Assembly: GCF_035825295.1 (NCBI RefSeq)
Contig: NZ_JAYMGI010000002.1
Location: 7,702,001-7,766,000, forward strand
Length of the DNA: 64,000 nt
From: Actinacidiphila sp. DG2A-62
GTDB lineage: Bacteria > Actinomycetota > Actinomycetes > Streptomycetales > Streptomycetaceae
Reading direction: 5' to 3'
Of this stretch, positions 42,289 to 52,109 are shown one piece after another (within the stretch, counting starts at the first letter, position 1; each line of letters begins with the position of its first letter). Both the position numbers and the translations under genes were made by a program. The notes under the pieces are model-generated. The model was not told the origin of the DNA, did no database searches, and saw nothing but the letters and a program-made list of their open reading frames with translations.

Positions 42289-42302
42289 TGACAACGTTGT
42301 CA
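42289..42302. promoter_or_regulatory. LacI-type operator before GH92 gene 2 (TGACAACGTTGTCA)
   Basis: A perfect 14-bp palindrome that ends immediately before the AAGGAG ribosome site (42303-42308) of GH92 gene 2. A bound repressor would block initiation or elongation. It shares its 12-bp core GACAACGTTGTC with the site before GH92 gene 1. The rest of 42104-42288 carries no gene; a TTGACG at 42191 is a weak -35 candidate. Confidence 0.75.
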
Positions 42303-42319
42303 AAGGAGTAAGCGACAGG

Positions 42320-45300
42320 ATGGCTCCAAGGATGCGAAGCCTGCGGGCTCCGGTCGTGGTGGCCGCCGCCGCGCTGATCGCGGCGGGAGCCGCGGCGCTG
42401 CCGGCGCAGGCCCAGCCGGCCGCTGGCCAGACGGTGGCGAGCACGGGCACCGGCGACCTCACGCACCTGGTCAATCCCTTCATCGGGACCCAGAACGACG
42501 GCAACACCTACCCGGGCGCCGCCGTCCCCTTCGGCATGGTCCAGCTGTCGCCCGACACCGGGCACAACACGGGCTACGACTACAACCAGGACCACATCCG
42601 CGGCTTCAGCACGGTGCACCTGTCCGGCGTGGGCTGCGGCCTCGGCGGCGACCTGCCGGTGCTGCCCACGACCGGCGCGATCACCTCCACCGACGACGCC
42701 GTCTACGCCGCGCCCTTCAGCCACGCGGACGAGACCGCGTCGCCCGGCTACTACAAGGTGAAGCTGGGCACCGGCATCACCGCCGAGCTGAGCGCGACCG
42801 ACCGCACCGGCTGGCAGCGCTACACCTTCCCGGCCACCGACCAGGCCAACGTCCTGCTCGACTCCGGCCAGGCGCTGCACAACGTGACCTCCAGCACCGT
42901 CAAGGTGCTGGACGACCACACGGTCGTCACCGCCGTCACCGGCAGCGGCTTCTGCCAGGACACCAAGCCGTACACGGTCTACACCGAGACGCGCTTCGAC
43001 CGGCAGTTCGCCTCCTACGGGACCTGGAGCGGCTCCGCGGTCACCGCCGGCAGCCGCACCTCCACCGCCGCCGGCCTGAACGGCGCCTACGTGCGCTTCG
43101 ACGCCACCACCGACCACCAGGTCACCGCGGTCACCTCGCTGTCCTGGGTGGACGCGGCCGGCGCCGACAAGAACCTGAAAGCCGAGGGCGCCGGCACCTT
43201 CGACACCACGAAGGCCGCGGCGCGGCAGGCCTGGCAGGACCGCCTCGCGCAGATCCGCGTGCACGGCGGCACCGACGAGCAGCAGCGCACCTTCTACTCC
43301 TCGCTGTACCGCTCGTTCCTCGCGCCCAACATCGGCAGCGACGTCGACGGCCGCTACACCGGCTGGGACGGCAAGGTCCACTCCGGCAACGGCTCGGTGT
43401 ACTACCAGAACTGGTCGCTGTGGGACACCTACCGCACCCAGCAGCAACTGCTCTCGCTGCTCGCGCCGCGCGAGTCCCGCGACATGGCGCTGTCGCTGCT
43501 GCGCATCGCCGAGCAGAGCGGATCGCTGCCGCGCTGGGGCTACGTCACCGTCGAGACCAACATCATGACCGGCGACCCGGTCACCCCGTTCCTCGTGGAC
43601 GCCTGGCGGCAGGGCCTGCTCAAGGGGCACGAGGAGGAGGCGTACCGGGCGCTGAAGAAGCACGTGGACACCGTCCCGCCGGCCGACTCGGCCTCCGCGG
43701 TGCGCCAGGCCGATCAGGAGTACCTGTCCGGCGGCTACGTGCCGTACGACCCGACGCACCCCGGCAAGCCCGGTGACAACGACTTCCAGCACGGGCCGTC
43801 GGCGACCCTGGAGTACGCGCTCGCCGACGCCGCGCTCGGCGGCATGGCCAAGGACCTCGGCCACACCGCCGACGCCCGCCGCTACCTCGCCCGCGGCCAG
43901 AACTACCGCAACCTGCTGGACCCGTCGACCGGCTTCTTCCGGGCCCGCGACACCGACGGCGTCTTCGTCGGCCCGTCCGACCCGGCCTCCAGCGTCGGCT
44001 TCCACGAGGGCACCTCGTGGCAGTACATGTGGCTGGTGCCGCAGGACGTTCCGGGCCTGGTCGACCTCATCGGCGGCACCCAGAAGGCCAACGACCGGCT
44101 GGACTCGTTCTTCGCCTACGACCAGCTGCTGAAGGACCCGGCCGGCACCGCCCGGAACGTGTGGGTCAACGGCACGTACTCGTACTACAACCAGGACAAG
44201 TACAACCCGCAGAACGAGCCCGACCTCGGCGCCCCGTACACCTACCTGTCCACCGGGCAGCCGTGGAAGACCACCGACGTGGTGCACGCCGCGCTCACCC
44301 TGTTCACGGACGCGCCCAACGGCGTCACCGGCAACGACGACCTGGGCACCATGTCCGCCTGGCAGGTCCTGTCGTCCATCGGCGTCTACCCGATGACGCC
44401 CGGCACCGACCTGTGGGGCCTGTCCACGCCGGTCTTCGACCGCGTCGACCTCACCCTGGACCGGCACTACTACCCGCGCGGCACGCTCACCATCACCGCC
44501 CCGGGCAGCAGCGACACCCACCGCTACATCCAGTCCGCCACGCTCGGCGGCAGGTCGCTGCGCACCACCTACCTGACCACCGGCGACATCCGCGCCGGCA
44601 AGGACATCGCGCTCACCCTCGGCGACCAGCCCTCCACCTGGGGCACCGCCAAGTCCGCCGCGCCGCCCGCGCTGGACCACGTCGCCGACACCCAGCGGCG
44701 CACCGCGGCGGGCGTCTCGCCGGCCGCGCCCGGCCTGCTGGCCGGCGGCTCCTCGGCCGACCTGACCGTCTCCGCGGTGCTGACCGCGCCGGGAACCGCG
44801 AGCGGCACGGTCGACATCAGCGCGCCCAACGGCCTGCGGGTCTCGCCGACCAGCGCGGCCGTCCACGTCACCTCGGGCACGGTGCCGGCCACCCGGCAGA
44901 TCACCGTGCACGTCACCGCGCCTGCCGGCACCCCCGACGGCACCTACCCGGTGACCGTCCGGGTGCGGCAGAACGGCGGGCCCACCGCCATCAGGACCGT
45001 CCCGGTCTCGGTGACCACCGCCACCTGCCAGGGGACCACCGGCTACTGCCCGCAGGACCTGAGCGGCCAGTACGACCTGGACGGCGTGTCCACCGCGGGC
45101 GCCACCGCCGGCGGCGACTTCGACGGCACCGGTACCAGCTTCCCGGCCGAGCAGCTGCCCGCGTCCGGCACCGGGGTGCTCGACGGCCGCGCCTACGCCT
45201 TCCCCGACACCGCGGGCGCGGCGAAGAACTTCGCCACCGCCCACGGCCAGACCGTGCCGCTGACCGCGCACGCGTACTCCGCGCTCGACGTGCTGCTCAG

Positions 45301-45589
45301 CGCCCACCACGGCGACGTGACCGGCACCGCCACCGTGCACTACGCGGACGGCAGTTCGGCGCCGGTGTCGCTGAAGGCCACCGACTGGGCGGCCTCCGGC
45401 CCCCGGCTCGGCGAGGACACCGCGATCCACTTCGACAGCCGCTACGACAGCCACGGCGCGGCCGACGGCGTCGCGATCAACCTGTGGCACCTGACGGTGC
45501 CGCTGGACCCCGCCAAGCAGGCGGTGTCGATCACCCTTCCCGACGACAGCCGGATGGCGCTCTACGCGCTCAGCGGGCGCAACGCCTGA
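42320..45589 (+). CDS. Secreted GH92 alpha-mannosidase (copy 2)
   Basis: A 1089-residue enzyme from ATG 42320 with AAGGAG upstream and a signal peptide (APVVVAAAALIAAGAAALPA, QAQ). The GH92 N-domain (VNPFIGTQNDGNTYPGAAVP, STVHLSGVGCGLGGDLPV) and catalytic domain (TFYSSLYRSFLAPN, NWSLWDTYRTQQQLL, PQNEPDLGAPYTYLS, GNDDLGTMSAWQVLSSIGVY) are complete. An Ig-like NEW3 domain follows, then the same type of C-terminal beta-sandwich as in gene 1 (DGVSTAGATAGGDFDGTGTS). The acceptor-site residues differ from copies 1 and 3, so its linkage specificity may differ. It lies 256 bases after dctA, separated by a terminator and controlled by its own LacI-type operator. Confidence 0.95.
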   Translation: MAPRMRSLRAPVVVAAAALIAAGAAALPAQAQPAAGQTVASTGTGDLTHLVNPFIGTQNDGNTYPGAAVPFGMVQLSPDTGHNTGYDYNQDHIRGFSTVHLSGVGCGLGGDLPVLPTTGAITSTDDAVYAAPFSHADETASPGYYKVKLGTGITAELSATDRTGWQRYTFPATDQANVLLDSGQALHNVTSSTVKVLDDHTVVTAVTGSGFCQDTKPYTVYTETRFDRQFASYGTWSGSAVTAGSRTSTAAGLNGAYVRFDATTDHQVTAVTSLSWVDAAGADKNLKAEGAGTFDTTKAAARQAWQDRLAQIRVHGGTDEQQRTFYSSLYRSFLAPNIGSDVDGRYTGWDGKVHSGNGSVYYQNWSLWDTYRTQQQLLSLLAPRESRDMALSLLRIAEQSGSLPRWGYVTVETNIMTGDPVTPFLVDAWRQGLLKGHEEEAYRALKKHVDTVPPADSASAVRQADQEYLSGGYVPYDPTHPGKPGDNDFQHGPSATLEYALADAALGGMAKDLGHTADARRYLARGQNYRNLLDPSTGFFRARDTDGVFVGPSDPASSVGFHEGTSWQYMWLVPQDVPGLVDLIGGTQKANDRLDSFFAYDQLLKDPAGTARNVWVNGTYSYYNQDKYNPQNEPDLGAPYTYLSTGQPWKTTDVVHAALTLFTDAPNGVTGNDDLGTMSAWQVLSSIGVYPMTPGTDLWGLSTPVFDRVDLTLDRHYYPRGTLTITAPGSSDTHRYIQSATLGGRSLRTTYLTTGDIRAGKDIALTLGDQPSTWGTAKSAAPPALDHVADTQRRTAAGVSPAAPGLLAGGSSADLTVSAVLTAPGTASGTVDISAPNGLRVSPTSAAVHVTSGTVPATRQITVHVTAPAGTPDGTYPVTVRVRQNGGPTAIRTVPVSVTTATCQGTTGYCPQDLSGQYDLDGVSTAGATAGGDFDGTGTSFPAEQLPASGTGVLDGRAYAFPDTAGAAKNFATAHGQTVPLTAHAYSALDVLLSAHHGDVTGTATVHYADGSSAPVSLKATDWAASGPRLGEDTAIHFDSRYDSHGAADGVAINLWHLTVPLDPAKQAVSITLPDDSRMALYALSGRNA

Positions 45590-45641
45590 CCGGCCGCACC
45601 ACCTGACGGGCCGTCGCACCGCGCAACGGTCCGCCCCGACC

Positions 45642-45677
45642 CCGTCCGGCCCGCGGAACGCCCCGCGGGCCGGACGG
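45642..45677 (+). terminator. Hairpin terminator between GH92 genes 2 and 3
   Basis: CCGTCCGGCCCGCGG (45642-45656) pairs perfectly with CCGCGGGCCGGACGG (45663-45677) across six bases. It implies that gene 3 has its own promoter or depends on readthrough. Confidence 0.8.
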
Positions 45678-45794
45678 CGCCACCCGCCCGCCCCGGCGTG
45701 CGCACCGCGCACCGGCCAGGCCGGCGACAGCGGCGCCACCGCGGCGGGCGGTGCGCCGAGCAGTACCCGGAGCCGAAGCAGAGAGGCATCACGC

Positions 45795-48700
45795 ATGACA
45801 AGTGGCCGAACACGCCGCACCCTGGCCAGACCCTTGCTGGCCGCGGCGATCTCCGTGGCCCTGACCGTACCCGTGACGGCGGTCGCGCACGCGGCCACCG
45901 CCGACTCCGCCGGGCGGGGCGCCCCGGCGCCCGCGTTCACCACGTCCTTCGAGGACGGCCAGGCGCAGCCCGCGGCCGACACCGCGGAGACCCGCGGCGG
46001 CAAGCCGTGGGTCTCCGGCGTGACCGCCGGCACCCTGCCCGTGGTGTCCGGCAGCATCAAGGACAAGATCGCGGAGATCACCGCCAGTTCGGACAACCCG
46101 CCGAACGAGATCGCGAAGAACGCCGCCGACGAGGACCCCAACACCAAGTGGCTGACCTTCGCGAGCACCGGCTGGGTGCAGTACAAGCTGTCCGAGGACG
46201 TGACGGTCAAGAAGTACGCCCTGACCGCCGCGAACGACGCCCCGGAGCGGGACCCGAAGGACTTCACCCTCCAGGGCTCGGCCAACGGCACCGACTGGAC
46301 CACCGTCGACAGCCGTAGCGGGGTGAAGTTCGCCGGCCGGTTCAAGAGCAACGTCTACGAGGTCGCGAACCCGGCCGCGTTCCGCTACTACCGGCTGAAC
46401 GTCACCGCCAACAACAGCGGCGCCATCGTGCAGCTGGCCGACCTGATCCTGTCCGACGGCTCCGCGCCGCCGCCGCCGGTCTCCGGCATGACCACCGAGG
46501 TCGGCAAGGGCCCGTCCTCCGGGCCCAACGTCAAGCCGAGCGTCGGCTTCACCGGCCTCAAGGCCCTGGAGTACGCGGGCAGCCACATCCAGTCCGGCGA
46601 GGTGTACGCGTACAACAAGCTGTACGACGTGCACATCAAGGTGAAGCACGACACCCGGCTGTCGTACGACATCTTCCCCGAGCTGACCGGCGGCGACCTG
46701 AAGTACCCGAGCACCTACGCCTCGATCGACCTGCACTTCACCGACGGCAGCTACCTCAGCCAGCTGCGCACCGCGGCGCAGGACCAGAACGGCGTGCCGC
46801 TCACCCCGAACGGCCAGGGCGCGGCGAAGATCCTCTACGCCTCGCAGTGGAACGCCGTGGCCGCGGACATCGGCAAGGTGGCCGCGGGCAAGACGATCGA
46901 CCGCATCCTGCTGGGCTACGACAACCCGACCGGCACCGCGCAGGAGGGCTCCAACACCCAGTTCAAGGGCTGGATCGACGACCTCACCATCGGCGCGGCC
47001 CCGGCCGTCGACCGCTCCGCGACCTACGCCGAGCACGTCGACACCCGGCGCGGCACCAACGCCTCCGGCTCCTTCTCCCGTGGCAACAACCTGCCGCTGA
47101 CCGCCGTGCCCAACGGCTTCAACTTCTTCACGCCGGTCACCGACGCGGGCTCCACCAGCTGGGAGTACAGCTACGCGGCGCAGAACAACGCCGACAACCT
47201 GCCGACGCTCCAGGCGCTCGGCATCAGCCACGAGCCCAGCCCGTGGATGGGGGACCGCGACACCTTCCAGGTGATGCCGTCGGCCGCGTCCGGCACCCCC
47301 GACCTGAACCGCGGCAAGCGCGCGCTGGCCTTCGACCACAAGGACGAGGTGGCCCAGCCGCACTACTACGGCGTCACCTTCAAGAACGGCATCAAGGCCG
47401 AGATAGCGCCCACCGACCACGCCGCGGAGTTCCGCTTCACCTTCCCCGGCGACACCGGTGACGTGCTGTTCGACAACGTCAACAACAACGGCGGCCTGAC
47501 CTTCGACGCCGCCAAGGGCACTCTGGACGGCTACTCCGACGTCAACATCGGCGGCGGCGAGGCCGCGACGCGGATGTACGTGCACGGCGAGTTCGACCGG
47601 GTCCCCGGCACGGCCACCAAGGTCACCGGCCAGGGCCGGGACAACGTCACCGGCTACGCCCAGTTCGACACCTCCTCGTCCAAGACCGTGACGCTGCGGA
47701 TCGCCACCTCGTTCATCGGCGCCGACCAGGCGAAGAAGAACCTGGACCTGGAGATCCCGCAGGGCACGTCCTTCGCCACGGTCGAGAAGAACGCCGAGCG
47801 GCTGTGGAACGCCAAGCTCGGCAAGGTCCAGGTGCAGGGCGCCAGCCAGGACCAGCTCACCACGCTGTACTCGAACCTGTACCGGATGAACCTGTACCCC
47901 AACTCCGGTTCGGAGAACACGGGCACGGCCGCGAAGCCGGTGTACCAGTACGCCAGCCCGTTCTCGCCGGCCACCGGCGCCAGCACGGCCACCCGGACCG
48001 GCGCCAAGATCGTGGACGGCAAGGTCTACGTCAACAACGGCTTCTGGGACACCTACCGCAGCGAGTGGCCCGCCTACTCCCTGCTGGAGTCCAAGACCGC
48101 CGGTGAACTCGCCGACGGCTTCGTCCAGCAGTACAAGGACGGCGGCTGGACCTCCCGCTGGTCCTCGCCGGGCTACGCCGACCTGATGACCGGCACCAGC
48201 TCCGACGTGGCCTTCGCCGACGCCTTCGCCAAGGGCGTGGACAACTTCGACGTCAAGGCCGCCTACGAGGCCGCGGTGAAGAACGCCACCACGGTGCCGA
48301 CCCAGTCCGGCGTCGGCCGCAAGGGCCTGGACACCTCGGAGTTCACCGGCTACACCAACACCGACCAGGACGGCAGCATCTCCTGGTCGCTGGACGGCTA
48401 CATCAACGACTTCGGCATCGGCACCATGGCGGCCAAGCTCGCCAAGGACCCGCACACCTCCAAGGCCGACCGGGCCCGCTACCAGGAGGAGTCCGACTAC
48501 TTCCTGGGCCGCGCGCGGAACTACACGACGATCTTCAACAAGAACGTCGGGTTCTTCGAGGGCCGCAACGCCGACGGCTCCTGGCGGGTCCCGGACGCCG
48601 ACTTCGACCCGCAGCAGTGGGGCAGCGAGTACACCGAGACCAACGCCTGGAACTACGCCTTCACCGTGCCGCAGGACCCCAACGGTCTCGCCGCGCTCTA

Positions 48701-49748
48701 CGGCGGCCAGCAGAGCCTGGAGAAGAAGCTCGACGCCTTCTTCGGCACCCAGGAGACGGCCGACGGCGACGCCGGCGGCTACGGCGGCACCATCCACGAG
48801 ATGATCGAGGCGCGCGACGTCCGCATGGGCGAGCTGGGCATGAGCAACCAGCCGTCCTTCGGCATCCCGTACATGTACGACTACGCGGGCGCCCCGGCCA
48901 AGACCCAGGCCGCGGTCCGCGAGATCCAGCAGCGGCTGTTCACCGGCAGCTCGATCGGCCAGGGCTACCCCGGCGACGAGGACAACGGCGCCACGTCGAC
49001 CTGGCAGATCTTCAGCGCGCTGGGCTTCTACCCGCTGCAGGTCGGCAACGACAACTACGTGATCGGCTCGCCGCTGTTCACCCGGGCCACCGTCCACCTG
49101 GACAACGGCCGCAGCATCGTGGTGAACGCCCCGAACAACAGCCGCAGCAACGTCTACGTGCAGTCGCTGCGGGTCGACGGCAAGCCGTGGAACAAGGTCT
49201 ACCTGACCGGTGACCAGCTCAGGAACGGCGCGGTGCTCGACTTCACCATGGGCTCCAAGCCGTCGTCGTGGGGCACCGGCAAGAACGCGCTGCCGCCGTC
49301 CCTGACCCCGGCCGGCCAGACCCCGCAGGGGCTGACCGACACCACCGGGCCCGGCCAGGGCACCGCGAGCGCGGCGGACGGCACCGACGCGGCGAAGCTG
49401 TTCGACAACACCTCCGCCACCCGCGTCACCTTCCCGACCGCGACCCCGGTGATCGGCTACGCCTACTCCGGCAGCGGCGCGCAGGCGCGGCACAAGGCGG
49501 CCTTCTACACCCTGACCTCCGCCACCACGGCGGACCAGGACCCGAAGAGCTGGCAGCTGCAGGGCAGCACCGACGGCACGCACTGGACGACGCTGGACAG
49601 CCGCAGCGGCCAGGTCTTCTCCGACCGGCTGCAGACCCGGCCGTTCGAGATCGCCCACCCCGGCGCGTACTCCTCGTACCGCCTGGTGGTCTCGGCCAAC
49701 GCCGGCGGCTCCTCGACGTCGCTCGCGGAGGTGGAGCTGCTCGACTGA
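45795..49748 (+). CDS. Secreted GH92 alpha-mannosidase with N- and C-terminal F5/8-type C (CBM32-like) modules (copy 3)
   Basis: A 1317-residue enzyme from ATG 45795 (GAGAGG upstream) with a signal peptide (LLAAAISVALTVPVTAVAHA). Residues ~85-215 form a discoidin-type module (DEDPNTKWLTFASTGWVQYK, DFTLQGSANGTDWTTVDSRS), and a second one ends the protein (SWQLQGSTDGTHWTTLDSRS). Between them lie the GH92 N-domain (VDTRRGTNASGSFSRGNNLP, PNGFNFFTPVTD) and the catalytic domain (YSNLYRMNLYPNSGSENT, NNGFWDTYRSEWPAYSLL, SNQPSFGIPYMYDYAGAP). The motif YPGDEDNGATSTWQIFSALG differs from the GNDD form of copies 1 and 2, placing it in another GH92 subgroup. The two carbohydrate-binding modules suggest action on polymeric or surface glycans. 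No CAACGTTG operator lies directly before it. Confidence 0.95.
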   Translation: MTSGRTRRTLARPLLAAAISVALTVPVTAVAHAATADSAGRGAPAPAFTTSFEDGQAQPAADTAETRGGKPWVSGVTAGTLPVVSGSIKDKIAEITASSDNPPNEIAKNAADEDPNTKWLTFASTGWVQYKLSEDVTVKKYALTAANDAPERDPKDFTLQGSANGTDWTTVDSRSGVKFAGRFKSNVYEVANPAAFRYYRLNVTANNSGAIVQLADLILSDGSAPPPPVSGMTTEVGKGPSSGPNVKPSVGFTGLKALEYAGSHIQSGEVYAYNKLYDVHIKVKHDTRLSYDIFPELTGGDLKYPSTYASIDLHFTDGSYLSQLRTAAQDQNGVPLTPNGQGAAKILYASQWNAVAADIGKVAAGKTIDRILLGYDNPTGTAQEGSNTQFKGWIDDLTIGAAPAVDRSATYAEHVDTRRGTNASGSFSRGNNLPLTAVPNGFNFFTPVTDAGSTSWEYSYAAQNNADNLPTLQALGISHEPSPWMGDRDTFQVMPSAASGTPDLNRGKRALAFDHKDEVAQPHYYGVTFKNGIKAEIAPTDHAAEFRFTFPGDTGDVLFDNVNNNGGLTFDAAKGTLDGYSDVNIGGGEAATRMYVHGEFDRVPGTATKVTGQGRDNVTGYAQFDTSSSKTVTLRIATSFIGADQAKKNLDLEIPQGTSFATVEKNAERLWNAKLGKVQVQGASQDQLTTLYSNLYRMNLYPNSGSENTGTAAKPVYQYASPFSPATGASTATRTGAKIVDGKVYVNNGFWDTYRSEWPAYSLLESKTAGELADGFVQQYKDGGWTSRWSSPGYADLMTGTSSDVAFADAFAKGVDNFDVKAAYEAAVKNATTVPTQSGVGRKGLDTSEFTGYTNTDQDGSISWSLDGYINDFGIGTMAAKLAKDPHTSKADRARYQEESDYFLGRARNYTTIFNKNVGFFEGRNADGSWRVPDADFDPQQWGSEYTETNAWNYAFTVPQDPNGLAALYGGQQSLEKKLDAFFGTQETADGDAGGYGGTIHEMIEARDVRMGELGMSNQPSFGIPYMYDYAGAPAKTQAAVREIQQRLFTGSSIGQGYPGDEDNGATSTWQIFSALGFYPLQVGNDNYVIGSPLFTRATVHLDNGRSIVVNAPNNSRSNVYVQSLRVDGKPWNKVYLTGDQLRNGAVLDFTMGSKPSSWGTGKNALPPSLTPAGQTPQGLTDTTGPGQGTASAADGTDAAKLFDNTSATRVTFPTATPVIGYAYSGSGAQARHKAAFYTLTSATTADQDPKSWQLQGSTDGTHWTTLDSRSGQVFSDRLQTRPFEIAHPGAYSSYRLVVSANAGGSSTSLAEVELLD

Positions 49749-49822
49749 CGCACCACGGTACTGAGTGGCAGGCGGTGGAACCGCCTCGATAGGGTGCACG
49801 TCTTGCCATTCATGTGCGCTTT

Positions 49823-49867
49823 CGCGCGGCACGTCCGCGGGCCCACCGCCCGCGGACGTGCCGCGCG
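49823..49867 (+). terminator. Very strong hairpin terminator after GH92 gene 3
   Basis: A perfect 19-bp stem (49823-49841 with 49849-49867, arms beginning CGCGCGGCACGTCCG) around a seven-base loop. It sits just before the ribosome site of the next gene, so it could also modulate that gene. Confidence 0.85.
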
Positions 49868-49893
49868 GCGCGTCCTGGGAGGGGACGGTCACG

Positions 49894-51704
49894 GTGGTAC
49901 CGGAGGACGAACCGACGGACACGGAACCGGGGGAGAAGCCGGCACTGCCTGACTCCGGACACGGCGCGGCGATCCCGCCGCCCAGGCCGGAACAGCCACC
50001 CGCGGCGCAGGCCGCCGCGCCGCTGCCGGCCGCCGCGCCGCCGCCGGCCGAGGGGGCGCCGCCGGCGGGGAGCCGTACGCGCAGTCGCCGTACGCGCCGC
50101 CCGGGTACGGCCCGTCGCCGTACGCGGGACCGCCGTACGCCGGCGGCGGGTTCGGGTTCCCCGCGCAGCCGTCCGCGCCCGCCGCGCCGCCGCGCGGACC
50201 GGCCGACCCGCTGCGGGCCGTCGCCGTCGCGCTGCTCAACCTCGGCGGCCTGGGCCTGGGGTACGCGCTGATGCGCCGGTGGATCGCCATGGCGGTGTGC
50301 CTCGCCGCCACCGCGGCGCTGCTCGTCGTCGCGCTGCCCGCCGACCCCGACGGGGTCCCCGGCGGCGTGGTCGCCGGCTACCTGGCGGTGCTCGTCCTCG
50401 CCGCGGCGCACGGCGCGCTGCGGGCGCTGCGCACCCCGCTGCGTGTTCCGCCGCGCCGGCCGCCGAGCGCGCCGATCGCCGCGCTGCTCGGCCTGGTGCT
50501 GCTGGCCGTGCCGGTCGGCGGCGCCCTCGCCTACGGCAGCGCCAAGGACGAGGCGACGCAGAAGATGCTGCTGGACCGCCTCGCCGCCGCGGACGCCCTC
50601 GTGCAGGCCGCCAAGGACAAGCCCTTCGACGCCGCCCGCGACGACTACCGCACGGCCCTGTCCGCCTACCGCGACCTGCACCGCCGGCACGCCGGCTCAC
50701 GCGCCGCGCAGCGGGTGCCGGACCGACTGCGGACCTACTACGCGACCGTTGGCGCCCCTTACGCCCGCAAGGACTACTGCGGCGCCGTGCAGCCGCTGAC
50801 GTACCTGCGCACCGTCCCGGCCGACTACGGCGCGAAGGACCTCGGCGACCTGGCCCGCTGGCCCGACGACCGGCTGGCCACCTCGCTCTACGAGTGCGGT
50901 GCGGCGGACCTGGCGCACAACGGCACCGGCGCGTCCCGCGACGAGGACGACTTCTCCGAACTGCTCACCACCTTCCCCCGGTCCGCACAGGCCGCCAAGG
51001 TCGCGCCGGCCCTGGGCGCCTCCATCGACGCGGCGGGCAGGGCGGTCAAGGGTTCCGACCCGTGCGCCGCCACCGACCGGGTCAAGGCGCTGGGCACCCG
51101 CGCCGGCGACCTGCCCGGCGACAAGGCGGGCGCGAGCGCCGCACTGGCCCAGGACGCCCGGCGGGCCGACGGCTACGCCGAGTCCGGCGCCTACGCGTGC
51201 GGCGTGCACCAGTACCGCGCCGGCGACTTCGACAGCGCGCAGCAGACCATGGACGACTTCGCCGCCGCCTACCCGCACGACCGCAACAGGGCGCTCGCGC
51301 GGAAGTTCTCGATCGCCGCGCAGATCGCCCAGCACGAACCGGCGGCGGGCAAGCACGTGCCCACGCTCGCCACCGGCGGCGGCATCGACGTGACGGTCAG
51401 CAACGACAGCCCCGACCCGGTGACCGTGCTCTACACCGGCACGGTCACCGGCAGCTTCACCCTCGGCGCGTGCAAGGGCTGCAGCACCTACGCCAGCCGG
51501 GCCGAGGCGCGCCTGAGCGCGTGCAAGGCGGGCAAGAGCTACCCGCACCGGACGCTGCACCTGCCCGCCGGCGCGGTGTACTTCATGCACAAGGGCGGCG
51601 GCAGCGGCGTCTCCGGGACGCCCGCCACCGACTCCGAGACGCTGCGCTACGGCTACATCTACACCGAGTGCGCGTACTCGGTGACATCGGCCTTCGACCT
51701 CTGA
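49894..51704 (+). pseudogene. Membrane protein of unknown function, one frame change near 50.06 kb
   Basis: GTG 49894 (GGGAGGGG eight bases upstream) opens a Pro/Glu/Ala-rich cytosolic tail (VVPEDEPTDTEPGEKP). At about 50060-50070, in a GGCGGGG run, the frame changes. It continues in another frame as EPYAQSPYAPPGYGPSPYAG, a Tyr/Pro/Gly-rich stretch, then four membrane segments (AVALLNLGGLGLGYALM, CLAATAALLVVALP, AGYLAVLVLAAAHGALRAL, IAALLGLVLLAVPVGGALAY). The C-terminal ~350 residues are probably outside the membrane: helical repeats with paired Cys residues (SLYECGAADLAHN, ESGAYACGVHQYRAGDFDSA) that resemble TPR units, then a beta-domain ending at 51704 with CKGCSTYASRA. The span is two bases over a codon multiple. 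I recognise no family. Confidence 0.7.
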
Positions 51705-51722
51705 CTCGGTGCAGCCGGTGAC

Positions 51723-52109
51723 TCAGTGCAGCCGGCTCTGCCAGTCCGGCGGCACCCGGTCCTGCGGGCCGGGCGCCGGCTGGTCCTCGGGGTGGGCGGA
51801 CGGCTCGGCGAGCGCCGGGCCGTCGTCCACGTACGCCTCGGTGCGGTAGTTCCAGAACCAGTCCTCGCCCGGCTCGAAACTCTGCACCACCGGGTGCCCG
51901 CTGGCCTGCGCGTGCGCGCTGGCGTGCTGCCCGGGGGAGCTGTCGCAGCAGCCGACGTGCCCGCAGGCGGCGCACCTGCGCAGGTGGAACCACCAGCCGC
52001 CGGCCTCGTCGCAGTCGGCGCAGCCGGTGCCGCTGGGCCGGACGGTGGGGTCGATGGCCACCCCGCCCTGGCCTTCTGGCATCTCGTCCGGGGGGTTCAG
52101 CGAGGTCAT
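51723..52109 (-). CDS. UBP-type zinc finger protein
   Basis: A 128-residue protein from ATG 52109, overlapping the kinase stop by four bases (ATGA). The Zn-binding core CADCDEAGGWWFHLRRCAAC, GHVGCCDSSPGQHASAHAQA, SGHPVV has the Cys/His spacing of the UBP (ZnF_UBP/BUZ) finger that binds the ubiquitin C-terminus in eukaryotes. The bacterial ligand is unknown. The C-terminal part (FEPGEDWFWNYRTEAYVDDG) is conserved in bacterial members. It is the last gene of a three-gene overlapping set with a sensor kinase and a receiver/FAD-reductase fusion, so it probably acts in the same redox signalling process, for example as a partner or zinc/redox switch. That role is inference. Confidence 0.85.
   Translation of the reverse strand: MTSLNPPDEMPEGQGGVAIDPTVRPSGTGCADCDEAGGWWFHLRRCAACGHVGCCDSSPGQHASAHAQASGHPVVQSFEPGEDWFWNYRTEAYVDDGPALAEPSAHPEDQPAPGPQDRVPPDWQSRLH

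Noticed and set aside
49814..51721. A 635-codon alternative frame over the membrane-protein gene
   Set aside because: Arg-rich composition without membrane segments; the frames used in the annotation give four clean helices and a coherent C-terminal domain.
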